Shown here: positions 52,694 through 60,909 of the stretch, in pieces
Layout: every line of letters starts with the position of its first letter
Numbering within the stretch: the first letter of the stretch is position 1
Assembly (NCBI GenBank): GCA_017452525.1
Contig: JAFTMG010000005.1
Span: 49,987-113,986, forward strand
DNA from: Clostridia bacterium
GTDB taxonomy: Bacteria; Bacillota; Clostridia; Oscillospirales; CAG-272
Direction: 5' to 3'
DNA: 64,000 nucleotides
The notes under the pieces: model-generated
The model's input: only the letters and a program-made list of their open reading frames with translations
The model's database searches: none
Told to the model about the DNA's origin: nothing
Translations under genes and position numbers: made by a program

Positions 52694-54892
52694 ATGAAGC
52701 TGATCATTGCCGAGAAGCCGAGTCTGGCGCGGAATATTGCCGCGGGCATCGGTAAAATGGATCGCCGCGACGGATACCTGGAAGGGAATGGGTATCTGAT
52801 CACGTGGGCGTTCGGTCATTTGTTTTCTCTGGCGGATATTGAATACTATCAGCCAAATCCCAACGGGCAGACACGTTGGAGTATGGATAATCTCCCGTGC
52901 TTTCCCAAGACGTTCCACTATGAGCTTCGCCGTGGCGCCGATAAAAAGGTGGACAGCGGTGTGGAAAAACAGTATCACGTGATCGAGCGGCTGTGCAACC
53001 GTGAGGACGTGGATTGCATCGTCAACGCGGGAGACGCGGATCGGGAAGGGGAGATCATCGTCCGTCTCTGCGTGCAGCATGCCCTGAAGTCCCCGAAGGC
53101 GCAGGCGCGGCTCTGGCTGCCGGACCAGACCCCCCAGACGGTGGCAAAGGCGTTGGCGGAAATGAAGCCGGAGGAGGAGTATAACAATCTCGCTGATGAA
53201 GGATTTGCCAGAACCTATATTGACTGGCTATATGGCGTGAATCTGACCCGATACGCCACGTTGCGTACCGGTACGCTGCTGCGCGTGGGGCGGGTGATCG
53301 TACCCATCGTCAAGGCGATCTATGACCGTGATATGGCGATCAAAAATTTTGTTCCCGACATTTATTATGCCATGGTCAGCAAAGCCGAGACCAAGGGGGA
53401 AATGATCGAGCTGACCTCCAAAAAACGGTTTTCGCGGGATGAGAAGGAGAAGGCGGAGGAGATGTGCCGTCTTTATAACCGTACGGGAGCCGTTGTCGTG
53501 TCGGTGAAAAAGAAGAAAGACACGCTCTCTCCCGGCAAGCTGTATTCACTCTCCAAGCTGCAGAACGTGCTGGGTAAGAAATATAAAATGTCCATGGCGG
53601 AGAGCCTGGAGATCGTGCAGAAGCTGTATGAGGAGGGGTATTTGACTTATCCCAGAACCAATTCCGAGTATCTGGCAACAGCGGAAAAGGATAAGATCAA
53701 GCAGATCCTTGCCGCCTGTCGGAAGATCGGTTATCCGGTCGAATTCAAGGACAAGAAGACCATTTTTGACGATTCCAAGATCGAGTCCCACTCGGCATTG
53801 ACGCCAACGTATAAGATTCCGTCCAAGAGTGCCTTGAGCGAGAAGGAGATGCAGGTGTATTCCACCGTGTTCCGTCGCTTTATCGCAGTTTTCTGCGCGG
53901 AAGATTGCGTTGTGCATCGCACCGAGATCAAAATTGCGGTGGGGGATCTGGAGGAATTTACGCTGAAGGGAACGGTGATCCTTGAGAAGGGCTGGACGAA
54001 GTATGACGATTGTACGCAGAAGGATAAGATCCTGCCCGCACTGAACAAGGGAGATCCTGTCAACATCGACTTCAAGCCGACAGAGAAGGAGACCTCGCCC
54101 CCCAAGCATTATACCATCGAGACACTGAATAACTATCTGAAAAATCCCTTCAAGGAGGAGAAGGCAGCCGCCAATGAGGAGGCGCAGGATGCCAATACTG
54201 CCGAAGGGGATGAGGAAGATTATCGCGCCATTTTCGAGGGCTTGGAGCTTGGCACCGAGGCGACCCGCACCGGTATTATTGACAATGCCCGCAAGAGCAA
54301 ATATATTGCCTTGAACAAGGATGTCTATACCATTCTGCCGGACGGTATCTATCTGATCGAATCGCTTCAGCGAATGCAGATCAGCATGGACAAATATAAG
54401 ACCAGCCAGCTCGGTCAGGCTCTGAAAAAGGTGTTCCGCGGCAAAATGACGGTGCAGGACAGCGTGGATCTGGCAAAAAGCGAGATTGCCGAGGTGTTCC
54501 ACCGCCCTGAGGCGGCACCTGAGGACGATACCGACATCGGCTTCTTTATGGAGCGTGTTGGAACGTGTCCTCTCTGCGGCAAGGATATCATCCGAGGCAA
54601 ATACGGGTACGGCTGCATGGGCTATAAAGAAGGGTGCAAGTTCCACGTGAACATGCATATCTGCGGCAGAAACATTTCCATTTCCAATATGCGGCAGCTG
54701 TTGGAAACGGGAAGAACCTACGTCATCCGAGGTTTTATCTCCAAAAAAGGCAAGAAATTCGACGCCGCGTTGAAATTGGAGGGTGACCGTGCCGTGTTTG
54801 ATTTCGACAGCGCACCGCGCCCGACCTACACGCAAGCGACCGAGGCACCTCCTATGCCACCCCTTCCCGATGAACCGCCTCCGGGATACTGA
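52694..54892 (+). CDS. topB: Type IA DNA topoisomerase, TopB/topoisomerase III-like
   Basis: A 732-residue topoisomerase that passes single strands through a transient 5'-phosphotyrosine break. The Toprim domain has IAEKPSLARN and NAGDADREGE; the catalytic Tyr is Y319 in LTYPRTNSEYL. The C-terminus carries a short cysteine module (CPLCGKDIIRGKYGYGC then GCKF) and a Pro-rich tail. Residues about 495-515 form an acidic insert (EEAQDANTAEGDEED). Such genes occur both in chromosomes and in conjugative elements; nothing else here indicates an element. GGAAAGGGGAG precedes the ATG. Confidence 0.93.
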   Translation: MKLIIAEKPSLARNIAAGIGKMDRRDGYLEGNGYLITWAFGHLFSLADIEYYQPNPNGQTRWSMDNLPCFPKTFHYELRRGADKKVDSGVEKQYHVIERLCNREDVDCIVNAGDADREGEIIVRLCVQHALKSPKAQARLWLPDQTPQTVAKALAEMKPEEEYNNLADEGFARTYIDWLYGVNLTRYATLRTGTLLRVGRVIVPIVKAIYDRDMAIKNFVPDIYYAMVSKAETKGEMIELTSKKRFSRDEKEKAEEMCRLYNRTGAVVVSVKKKKDTLSPGKLYSLSKLQNVLGKKYKMSMAESLEIVQKLYEEGYLTYPRTNSEYLATAEKDKIKQILAACRKIGYPVEFKDKKTIFDDSKIESHSALTPTYKIPSKSALSEKEMQVYSTVFRRFIAVFCAEDCVVHRTEIKIAVGDLEEFTLKGTVILEKGWTKYDDCTQKDKILPALNKGDPVNIDFKPTEKETSPPKHYTIETLNNYLKNPFKEEKAAANEEAQDANTAEGDEEDYRAIFEGLELGTEATRTGIIDNARKSKYIALNKDVYTILPDGIYLIESLQRMQISMDKYKTSQLGQALKKVFRGKMTVQDSVDLAKSEIAEVFHRPEAAPEDDTDIGFFMERVGTCPLCGKDIIRGKYGYGCMGYKEGCKFHVNMHICGRNISISNMRQLLETGRTYVIRGFISKKGKKFDAALKLEGDRAVFDFDSAPRPTYTQATEAPPMPPLPDEPPPGY

Positions 54893-55026
54893 TGCAGGCG
54901 CGCCTGCGCCTGCATCGGTGATATATTTCGATTGAGCCCCGGCTCAATCGAAATGTGAAACAGATCCCTGCGGAATCTGTGAAATTCGCGCGTTGCGCGA
55001 GTGAAATTTGCCGCCGCAGGCGGCAA
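54891..55026. repeat. Array of five hairpins with GTGAAA-type linkers
   Basis: Stem-loops at 54891-54916 (11-bp arms), 54925-54954 (14-bp arms), 54960-54980 (6 bp plus 2), 54986-55000 (6 bp) and 55008-55026 (8 bp, GCA loop). Three of the linkers are GTGAAA, TGAAAT and GTGAAAT. The first arm overlaps the topB stop codon. Little sequence is left outside the stems. Bases 55027-55076 hold no further feature I recognise. Confidence 0.8.
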
Positions 55027-55076
55027 GTAAGAAGTGAGATTGTGGCAGGAGAATTAAAAAAATATCTCATCTGCTC

Positions 55077-55105
55077 TTGCAAATTCTTCGCGGATGTGGT
55101 ACAAT
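55077..55105 (+). promoter_or_regulatory. Promoter for tRNA-Arg
   Basis: TTGCAA (55077-55082), 17-base spacer, TACAAT (55100-55105) with TGG upstream; 22 bases before the mature tRNA 5' end. Confidence 0.75.
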
Positions 55106-55127
55106 ACTCTATGTGAAAAGTGAATAT

Positions 55128-55202
55128 GCCTGCATAGTTAAATGGATATAATAAACCCCTCCTAAGGGTTAGTTATGGGTTCGATTCCCGTTGCGGGTGC
55201 CA
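55128..55202 (+). tRNA. tRNA-Arg, anticodon CCU
   Basis: A complete cloverleaf of 75 bases including an encoded CCA. Acceptor GCCTGCA pairs with TGCGGGT (two G-U pairs); D arm GTTA/TAAT; anticodon stem AACCC/GGGTT with loop CTCCTAA, so the anticodon is CCT (CCU); T arm ATGGG, loop TTCGATT, CCCGT. It reads AGG codons. The 3' ten bases also belong to the long terminator stem. Confidence 0.95.
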
Positions 55203-55243
55203 AAATGCCCCCATCCTTTGGATGGGGGCATTTTGGCACCCGC
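55193..55243 (+). terminator. tRNA terminator with 24-bp perfect stem overlapping the tRNA 3' end
   Basis: Arm 55193-55216 pairs perfectly with 55220-55243 across a TTT loop. The first ten bases of the stem are the tRNA acceptor strand and CCA. No long T-run follows; TTTT inside the second arm at 55231-55234 could act as the release tract for a shorter inner hairpin (CCCCCATCC/GGATGGGGG). Confidence 0.8.
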
Positions 55244-55245
55244 CC

Positions 55246-55356
55246 GCGAACCCATCTTCGTGCCGCAGGCACGGATTGGGTTCGCATATCCCGCCCGAAG
55301 GTCGACAAGCTCGCTTGTCAGACGAAGGGCGCGGATATATATTCGCCGCAGGCGAA
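55246..55356. repeat. Further hairpins downstream of the tRNA
   Basis: A nested hairpin 55246-55285 (outer GCGAACCCA/TGGGTTCGC, inner CGTGCC-GCA-GGCACG), a larger imperfect one 55286-55338 (ATATCC/GGATAT outside, GACAAGC/GCTTGTC inside), and a small one 55342-55356 (TTCGCC-GCA-GGCGAA). The GCC-GCA-GGC loop recurs here and in the upstream array. Confidence 0.75.
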
Positions 55357-55395
55357 ATTCCCGGAAAATTGATATCCGAAGCTCGATAAACAAAT

Positions 55396-55424
55396 GGCAC
55401 TTGCGGCGATTCGCCGCAAGTGCC
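55396..55424. terminator. Hairpin at the 3' end of the DUF4964/4965 gene
   Basis: Perfect 13-bp stem GGCACTTGCGGCG with its complement and ATT loop; ATTTTT follows on the plus strand and ATTTGTTT on the minus strand. Likely a terminator for the leftward gene. Confidence 0.75.
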
Positions 55425-55436
55425 TGCATTTTTAAA

Positions 55437-57398
55437 TCAGTATTTCATGATGCCCTTGTATTCCAACAGCTTGATGAAGAGACCGCCCTGAACGGTACGG
55501 TTGCGGAAGCTCTTGGTGATCTCGCCCTTGTTAATGGGGTGACCCGTGATGTAAGTGGTAGACGCATAGGTCTTATGCTCCCCGGTGAGCGTCCAATACC
55601 AGTCGGTCATGGGAACGCGGGAGGAGGAGTAGTGGAAGGCATCCCACATGGGGGCGATGAACTCCTCAAAAGTCTCGCGGTCATTGGCAAGGGTAGCGGT
55701 CCAGGTCAGCCAGTCGCTCTTGGTGTAGGGCTGACGGGAATCCAGCGGCAGACCGTAGGGATGGAAGTGCTTCTTGTAGGAAGCAACCTCACTCTGGAGA
55801 ACCTCGCGGGGCATGAGATTGGTACCGAACAGCTTATCCCAGACGATGTTATATTTCATCGAGAAGGTGCCGGGCTTATCAAAGGCGAGGCGGTAGGAGC
55901 CGTCGCCGTTGGAGGCGCGCTCAGCCCAGTCGGGAGCCAGCTCACGGGCGAGCTCCAGATACTTTTTGCTCTCCTCGGTCTTACCGAGCATGTCGTAGAT
56001 GATGCCGAGAGACGCAATACCCATGATGGCTTTGAGGGTCAGGTTGCAGTTGTGTGCAAGGTGACCGGCAAAGTCGTCGGTGCAGAGCTGATTTTCGGGG
56101 TCCTTACCGTTTTCAATCAGATATTTGACCCAGCCCTCAAGAACGTCCAGGTGAGAAGCGGCGAAGGAGGCGTCATGGTCGGCAATGGCGACGGCAGCTT
56201 CCATGACCAGCATATTGCCGCACTCCTCTACGGGCATTTGCTTTTCGATCCTGTTGTTGCCGTAGACCTGACCGTTGACGAGAGGGTAACGGCCTGCATC
56301 GTGAGGCGCAAAGTCGTATTTCAGCTCCTTGGTCCATTCATCGGATGCTGCATACTTGTAGATGGGGCGCATCATACCGCGCACCAGCTCGGGATTGTAG
56401 AGCAGGAAGAGCGGGATGGAGGGATAGGAAACGTCCACCGTTGCGGCACAGCCGTTGGAGAAGCACTCCTTGGAGATCCAGAGGATCTCGCCGTTCTCGT
56501 CTACCGCCAGCTTGTGGGCGGCGAGAGTCTGGCGGAAGGCAAGCTCCAGCAGCTCGGCATATTTTTCGCCGCCTGCGCGAACGGCATCGGTAAACATTTT
56601 GTCCGAGAATTCACGGCAGGTGTTGAAAAGCTCGGGGTATTCGGCATGTGCCTTGGCGATCTCCTCGACAATATCGGCACCGTCGCGGTTCCACCAGGAG
56701 GTGAGGTGCTTGCCGAAATATTCGATGGACTTGATGTCATCATAGGAGAAGGTGATCAGGGCAGAGCCGTCCACCGGAGTCTCCAGTGTGACCCAGGTCA
56801 TGTCGAACTCATTCTTGGTGGCGACAGAGGCATTCTTTGCGGAGAGGTAGAAATAGCCCCAGTCGGTGCAGAGATAGTCGCCGTTTCTGGTGAGCATCTT
56901 CTGGGATTTGCTGCCCATCTTGGCATGGCTGAGACCGTCGCGCGCAAAGAGCTCGGTAACGACCTCATCCTCGCCTGCCGCATTGAGGCAGATCTGCTCG
57001 GAGACGGAGATCTTGGCGGAAACACTGTGCTCCTCGCCGTCGGTCGAGCGAACGATCAGCTCCAGATAGCTGACGGGTCTGGAAAGATAGTAGAAATCGT
57101 AGGGAAGAATGGGGGAGGTAAAGAGCGCGGTCAGCTCAATGCCTGCACCCTCGAAAACGTAGGTGGTGGTCAGCGCGTCCATGTCGGAGGAGACCTGCTT
57201 CAAGGTAAGATCGGCTTCGGAATCGGGGGCGCCCATAAAGCGGTATGCCGTGCCGTCCACGATCAGGTGACCTTTGATGGAATGTTCCTTGCCGGTCCAA
57301 TGGATGGTGTATGTGCTATTGAGTTCATCCGCGTTGCTCCAGACCGAAAAATAAGGATCGATCGTGATCAACGGTGTTGCAGGTGGTCTTAAACGCAT
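55437..57398 (-). CDS. DUF4964/DUF4965/DUF1793-family protein (glutaminase-A-like)
   Basis: A 653-residue protein. It opens with LRPPATPLITIDPYFSVWS, the DUF4964 start of fungal glutaminase-A-like proteins. A beta-rich domain (about 50-270) precedes an alpha/alpha-barrel region (about 280-650) with LWISKECFSNGC, PHDAGRYPLVNG, DFAGHLAHNCNLTLKAIMG and DSRQPYTKSDWLTWTATL, as in GH-like six-hairpin enzymes. There is no signal peptide, so it appears cytoplasmic. Although relatives are called glutaminases, a glycan substrate is also plausible given the GH13 neighbour. ATG 57398 has AAAGGAG upstream. Confidence 0.85.
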   Translation of the reverse strand: MRLRPPATPLITIDPYFSVWSNADELNSTYTIHWTGKEHSIKGHLIVDGTAYRFMGAPDSEADLTLKQVSSDMDALTTTYVFEGAGIELTALFTSPILPYDFYYLSRPVSYLELIVRSTDGEEHSVSAKISVSEQICLNAAGEDEVVTELFARDGLSHAKMGSKSQKMLTRNGDYLCTDWGYFYLSAKNASVATKNEFDMTWVTLETPVDGSALITFSYDDIKSIEYFGKHLTSWWNRDGADIVEEIAKAHAEYPELFNTCREFSDKMFTDAVRAGGEKYAELLELAFRQTLAAHKLAVDENGEILWISKECFSNGCAATVDVSYPSIPLFLLYNPELVRGMMRPIYKYAASDEWTKELKYDFAPHDAGRYPLVNGQVYGNNRIEKQMPVEECGNMLVMEAAVAIADHDASFAASHLDVLEGWVKYLIENGKDPENQLCTDDFAGHLAHNCNLTLKAIMGIASLGIIYDMLGKTEESKKYLELARELAPDWAERASNGDGSYRLAFDKPGTFSMKYNIVWDKLFGTNLMPREVLQSEVASYKKHFHPYGLPLDSRQPYTKSDWLTWTATLANDRETFEEFIAPMWDAFHYSSSRVPMTDWYWTLTGEHKTYASTTYITGHPINKGEITKSFRNRTVQGGLFIKLLEYKGIMKY

Positions 57399-57434
57399 AA
57401 TCGAGTTCTCCTTTGCGGTATTCATTCCTATATA

Positions 57435-57463
57435 GAATACTTCATTTTGCTATATTTGTCAAG
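57435..57463 (-). promoter_or_regulatory. Promoter for the DUF4964/4965 gene
   Basis: Minus strand TTGACA (57458-57463), 17-base spacer, TATTCT (57435-57440). Confidence 0.7.
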
Positions 57464-57580
57464 TCCAAAAAAGAATTCTCCCCAACAAATCTGCGCGAAA
57501 TATATGCGGGCAGGGGCGTTCGGAAGTGCGTGCAAATAAGATAATTCGTAAAATAGTGGAGAGAAAACATAAAATGGCGG

Positions 57581-57609
57581 TGGCATCCCCAGTTGTTTTT
57601 TGTTACAAT
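57581..57609 (+). promoter_or_regulatory. Weak promoter for the GH13 gene
   Basis: TGGCAT (57581-57586), 17-base spacer, TACAAT (57604-57609) with TGT upstream. The -35 is poor, so activation by a regulator is possible. Confidence 0.45.
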
Positions 57610-57653
57610 GAACTCACAGAGTCTATCGATCTGATGCTTTTCGGAGGAACAGT

Positions 57654-58973
57654 ATGAACAACAAGGAGAAGAAGATCATATATCAATTGGCGCTCCGCAC
57701 CTTTACGCCTGCAGGAACGCTCCGCGCGGCAACTCAGCGGCTGGCACACGTGGCAGCCCTTGGTGTGGACATCGTGTATATTTGCCCCTTTTATGTGACA
57801 GAGAACGATGAAAACCGTGAATTCTGGAGCAAGCGTCAGCTTGCATCCATGACCAATAACCCCAAAAACCCCTACAAGATCGCCGATTATTTTCATGTGG
57901 ATGAAGAGTACGGCACGGACGAGGATCTGAAGGCATTTGTGGAAGAGGCACATCGGCAGGGATTGGGCGTTATGTTCGACCTCGTTTACCTGCATTGCGG
58001 CAGACAGGCGGTGTTTATTGAGGAGCACCCCGATTTTGTAGAGCGCAATGAGGATGGTTCTTTGAAGGTTCCCGAGCGCTGGCCCTTTGCACGCTTGAAT
58101 TTTGAGAGCCGCGCCTTGCGTGAGTATTTGTTTGAGAATATGGAAATGTTCGTCCGTGAATACGGCATACAGGGCTTCCGTTGCGATGTTGGTGACAGTG
58201 TGCCGCTGGACTTCTGGCAAGAGGCTTTTGAGCGGCTTCGTGCGATCGATCCGGAGCTGATCATGCTGAACGAGGGCGTGAAGGCAGGGTATCTCGGGCA
58301 CGTGTTCGATTGGGGATATTCGTTTGATTACCGTTCGACCATGGTGAAGATCTTTGCCCGGGAGCAGCCCGCAACGATGCTTCGTGAACTCTACGACAGA
58401 GAATGTGAACAATACGGGCAGAATATCGTCAATCTGACCCGCGCGCTGGATAACCATGATACAGCAAGCGATTGCGGACTTGACCGCAATGAGATCATCA
58501 TGACCTCCCGCGGCGTGGAGGCGGCGCTGGTCGTGACCAATACCTATCTCGGTATTCCGTTCTTCTGGAACGGCTATGAGGTCTGTGATGCCGCGGAAAA
58601 CAATATGTTTTCCAACCGTTTTTACGGTCGACGCAGTCAGCTTGACTGGTCGGGCGCCTTTACCGAAAACGGCGTCCGCCGTCTCCCTTTGGTCAAAAAG
58701 CTTCATGCGCTGCACCACGGTTATGACGCGATCACAAACGGCGAGCTGATCTGGGTGGAACATGACCGCCCCGAGGAAGTGATCTCGTATATCAGATGCG
58801 CGGGCGATCAAAAACTGCTGGTTCTGGTCAACAGTAAAAACCGCGACGTGTCTGTAAAGCTTGATCTGGCGGGCAGAACCAACGAGGTCCTGCTTCGCTA
58901 CGGTGCGAAGACCGAGGATGACACCGTGTTCGAGCTGAAACCGTACGGCTATCTGGTTGTCAGATACTCTTGA
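57654..58973 (+). CDS. GH13 alpha-amylase-family glycosidase, cytoplasmic
   Basis: A 439-residue (beta/alpha)8-barrel enzyme without signal peptide. The catalytic residues are present: nucleophile D178 in GFRCDVGD, acid/base E207 in LNEGVKAG and transition-state D269 in LDNHDT. Region I (VMFDLVYLHCG) has Leu-His instead of the usual DxVxNH, hinting at an unusual substrate site. A short C-terminal beta domain follows (about 370-439). It probably cleaves an imported alpha-glucoside or related oligosaccharide. ATG 57654 has GGAGGAA upstream. Divergent from the DUF4964/4965 gene. Confidence 0.87.
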   Translation: MNNKEKKIIYQLALRTFTPAGTLRAATQRLAHVAALGVDIVYICPFYVTENDENREFWSKRQLASMTNNPKNPYKIADYFHVDEEYGTDEDLKAFVEEAHRQGLGVMFDLVYLHCGRQAVFIEEHPDFVERNEDGSLKVPERWPFARLNFESRALREYLFENMEMFVREYGIQGFRCDVGDSVPLDFWQEAFERLRAIDPELIMLNEGVKAGYLGHVFDWGYSFDYRSTMVKIFAREQPATMLRELYDRECEQYGQNIVNLTRALDNHDTASDCGLDRNEIIMTSRGVEAALVVTNTYLGIPFFWNGYEVCDAAENNMFSNRFYGRRSQLDWSGAFTENGVRRLPLVKKLHALHHGYDAITNGELIWVEHDRPEEVISYIRCAGDQKLLVLVNSKNRDVSVKLDLAGRTNEVLLRYGAKTEDDTVFELKPYGYLVVRYS

Positions 58974-58984
58974 TTTGAAATATT

Positions 58985-59043
58985 GCAAACAGGTCAATGC
59001 ATCCAAGCCTTGACCTGTTTGCTTATTCAAACGCTTTTTTTTT
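58985..59043 (+). terminator. Terminator after the GH13 gene
   Basis: GCAAACAGGTCAA (58985-58997) pairs with TTGACCTGTTTGC (59010-59022), then a T-rich stretch ending in a run of ten or more T at about 59034-59043. Confidence 0.75.
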
Positions 59044-59051
59044 AAAACACA

Positions 59052-59080
59052 TTGATTTCTTTAGGCTGTTATGGTATAAT
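59052..59080 (+). promoter_or_regulatory. Promoter for the EEP lipoprotein
   Basis: TTGATT (59052-59057), 17-base spacer, TATAAT (59075-59080) with TGG upstream. Confidence 0.8.
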
Positions 59081-59113
59081 TTTACCAGTGTTTCCCCGAA
59101 AGGAGATCTGTAT

Positions 59114-60880
59114 ATGAACGGAAAACATTTTTGGACGAGAGCCCTCGTTGCAGTACTGTCTGCAGCGATGCTGCTGTCCTCCTTCGCCTGCGGAAAAGGG
59201 GAGGATATCCCTGCCGATACGACAACGTCGAGCACGGAGACAACGACAACACAAGTGGTGACAACTGCTCCCGCAGAGCCCGGAACGCCCGTGCCGACAG
59301 AGGGTGAGCCTGTCGTGCTGACCTCTGATTTTGTGCTTGTTTGCTCCAATAATCAAAGCGATGCCATGCTGATGCTTGCCAATTCGCTGAAAACTAAGAT
59401 CAAGGCCAAAACGGGATTGTCTCTTTCTATGGGCTTTGCTTCCTCGCCCAAGGAAAAAGAGATCGTTTTGGGATACCTGGAGGATCGCGCCGCTTGCGCG
59501 CCCGCTTATCAAACCATTGGCGGCGGCGATTATACCATTCATACCGCCGATAGCACCGTGGTGCTCGGCGCATGGACCAATGCGGATCTGACTGCCGCCG
59601 CCGACCTTTTTGTGGAAAAGGCGCTGGTGAAGGAGGGCGATCAATGGCTGGTCTATCCCTACCGTGTGAATTTCGGCGCGGTGGAAGCGGTTGGCGTGGA
59701 TCTGTCTCAGTATCGCATCGTTTATGCGGACGGAGCGGGGAACTATCTCAAGAAAACGGTCGTACCTTATCTGCAACAGCTGTTGAAGGAGCAGTTTGGT
59801 ACAGACGTTCCTGCGGTAAGTGATACCGAAGCCCCCGCTGAATACGAGATCGTGCTGGGCGATACCAATCGTAGCACGGATTCCGTGCGCGCTTATCTGA
59901 ATGACGGTAAGAAGCTGACCGCCTACGGTCATGCCATCGTGACCGACGGCACTCGCATTTATCTTCTTTCCAAATCGGAGTTTACCCTTTACCATGCCTC
60001 TACCAATCTTTGCAAGCTGGCAACGACCGAGATCGGTCCCGCCGCCTTTTGCATGAGCGCTGAGCCCTGGTTCTCTCCCGCGCCCGATACCGATGACGTA
60101 GTCGAGCTTGCCGCAGGTGCGGATATCCGCATCATGTCTTATAATATTTTGAATCCCAACTGGGGCGGTAATGCGATCAGCGAAGGACGCGATAAGGGTG
60201 TAGCCAATATTTTGCTGTACTATATGCCCGATGTGGTTGGCTTGCAGGAAACTTATGCGGGCTGGCACAATGCGCTTCAAAAGCTTTTGGTGGACACGGG
60301 AATGTATGCCTTCGCGTGCCAGAAGAATAACGCGAAATCGTATAATATGACCACTTTGATGTACAATACGCAAACGGTCAAGCTGGTGGAGGAATACGTG
60401 CTGGATCTGGACAAGAACAGCGACATCCGCGTTTTCTCCGTTGCGATATTTGAAAAGCTTTCCGACGGCAGCCGCTTTATTGTGACCAATACCCATCCCG
60501 CGCCTACGGGGCAGGCAGAGAACTATGCGCGCAATTTCGCCGATCTGATCAGGATCGCGGATGCGGAGCTGGCAAAATATAAGGATCTGCCCGTCATCAT
60601 GACCGGTGATTTCAACACCAAGGAGCAGTCCTCCATGTATAAGTCTTTTATGGATGCCGCAGGCGTGAAGGATGCCAAGTATGAGGCAGACGTATTGGTT
60701 CGCGATTACTGTACCTATTCCGGCTGGCAAAAGGCGCCCAAGTCGGGCAATGCAAACTGCATCGACCATATTTTCGTGAATGACAAGACGGACGTCAAGC
60801 TGTTCAACGTAGTGATCGACCATGATGTGCCCAATACCTCCGATCACATTCCGATCTACGCGGATATTGATCTGAAATAA
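59114..60880 (+). CDS. Lipoprotein with C-terminal endonuclease/exonuclease/phosphatase domain
   Basis: A 588-residue surface lipoprotein. Signal peptide with lipobox SFA-C26, a Thr-rich linker (about 32-65), then an N-terminal region (about 70-340) with two similar units, each holding EIVLG and a downstream D-G/S-T-x-I/V-strand; the pattern resembles the small alpha/beta domains that precede the barrel in GH20/GH67-type enzymes. Residues about 345-588 are an EEP fold: IMSYNILNPNW, VVGLQET, NTHPAP, TGDFNTKE, DHIFVN and SDHIPIYADI. It may be a secreted phosphodiesterase, DNase or sphingomyelinase-like enzyme. ATG 59114 follows AAAGGAGAT. Confidence 0.82.
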   Translation: MNGKHFWTRALVAVLSAAMLLSSFACGKGEDIPADTTTSSTETTTTQVVTTAPAEPGTPVPTEGEPVVLTSDFVLVCSNNQSDAMLMLANSLKTKIKAKTGLSLSMGFASSPKEKEIVLGYLEDRAACAPAYQTIGGGDYTIHTADSTVVLGAWTNADLTAAADLFVEKALVKEGDQWLVYPYRVNFGAVEAVGVDLSQYRIVYADGAGNYLKKTVVPYLQQLLKEQFGTDVPAVSDTEAPAEYEIVLGDTNRSTDSVRAYLNDGKKLTAYGHAIVTDGTRIYLLSKSEFTLYHASTNLCKLATTEIGPAAFCMSAEPWFSPAPDTDDVVELAAGADIRIMSYNILNPNWGGNAISEGRDKGVANILLYYMPDVVGLQETYAGWHNALQKLLVDTGMYAFACQKNNAKSYNMTTLMYNTQTVKLVEEYVLDLDKNSDIRVFSVAIFEKLSDGSRFIVTNTHPAPTGQAENYARNFADLIRIADAELAKYKDLPVIMTGDFNTKEQSSMYKSFMDAAGVKDAKYEADVLVRDYCTYSGWQKAPKSGNANCIDHIFVNDKTDVKLFNVVIDHDVPNTSDHIPIYADIDLK

Positions 60881-60909
60881 AAATAGATGTCGAAATCTGC
60901 CTCTTTTTC

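Noticed and set aside
52694..54892. topB as a marker of an integrated conjugative element
   Set aside because: No integrase, relaxase, type IV secretion genes or att repeats nearby; the surrounding genes are chromosomal.
55169..55429. Small minus-strand frames ending in GNRTHN across the tRNA
   Set aside because: This is the classic false translation of a tRNA gene and its terminator; no ribosome site.
55191..57392. Long plus-strand open frame opposite the DUF4964/4965 gene (733 codons)
   Set aside because: Begins inside the tRNA, overlaps a well-supported gene and encodes no recognisable domain.
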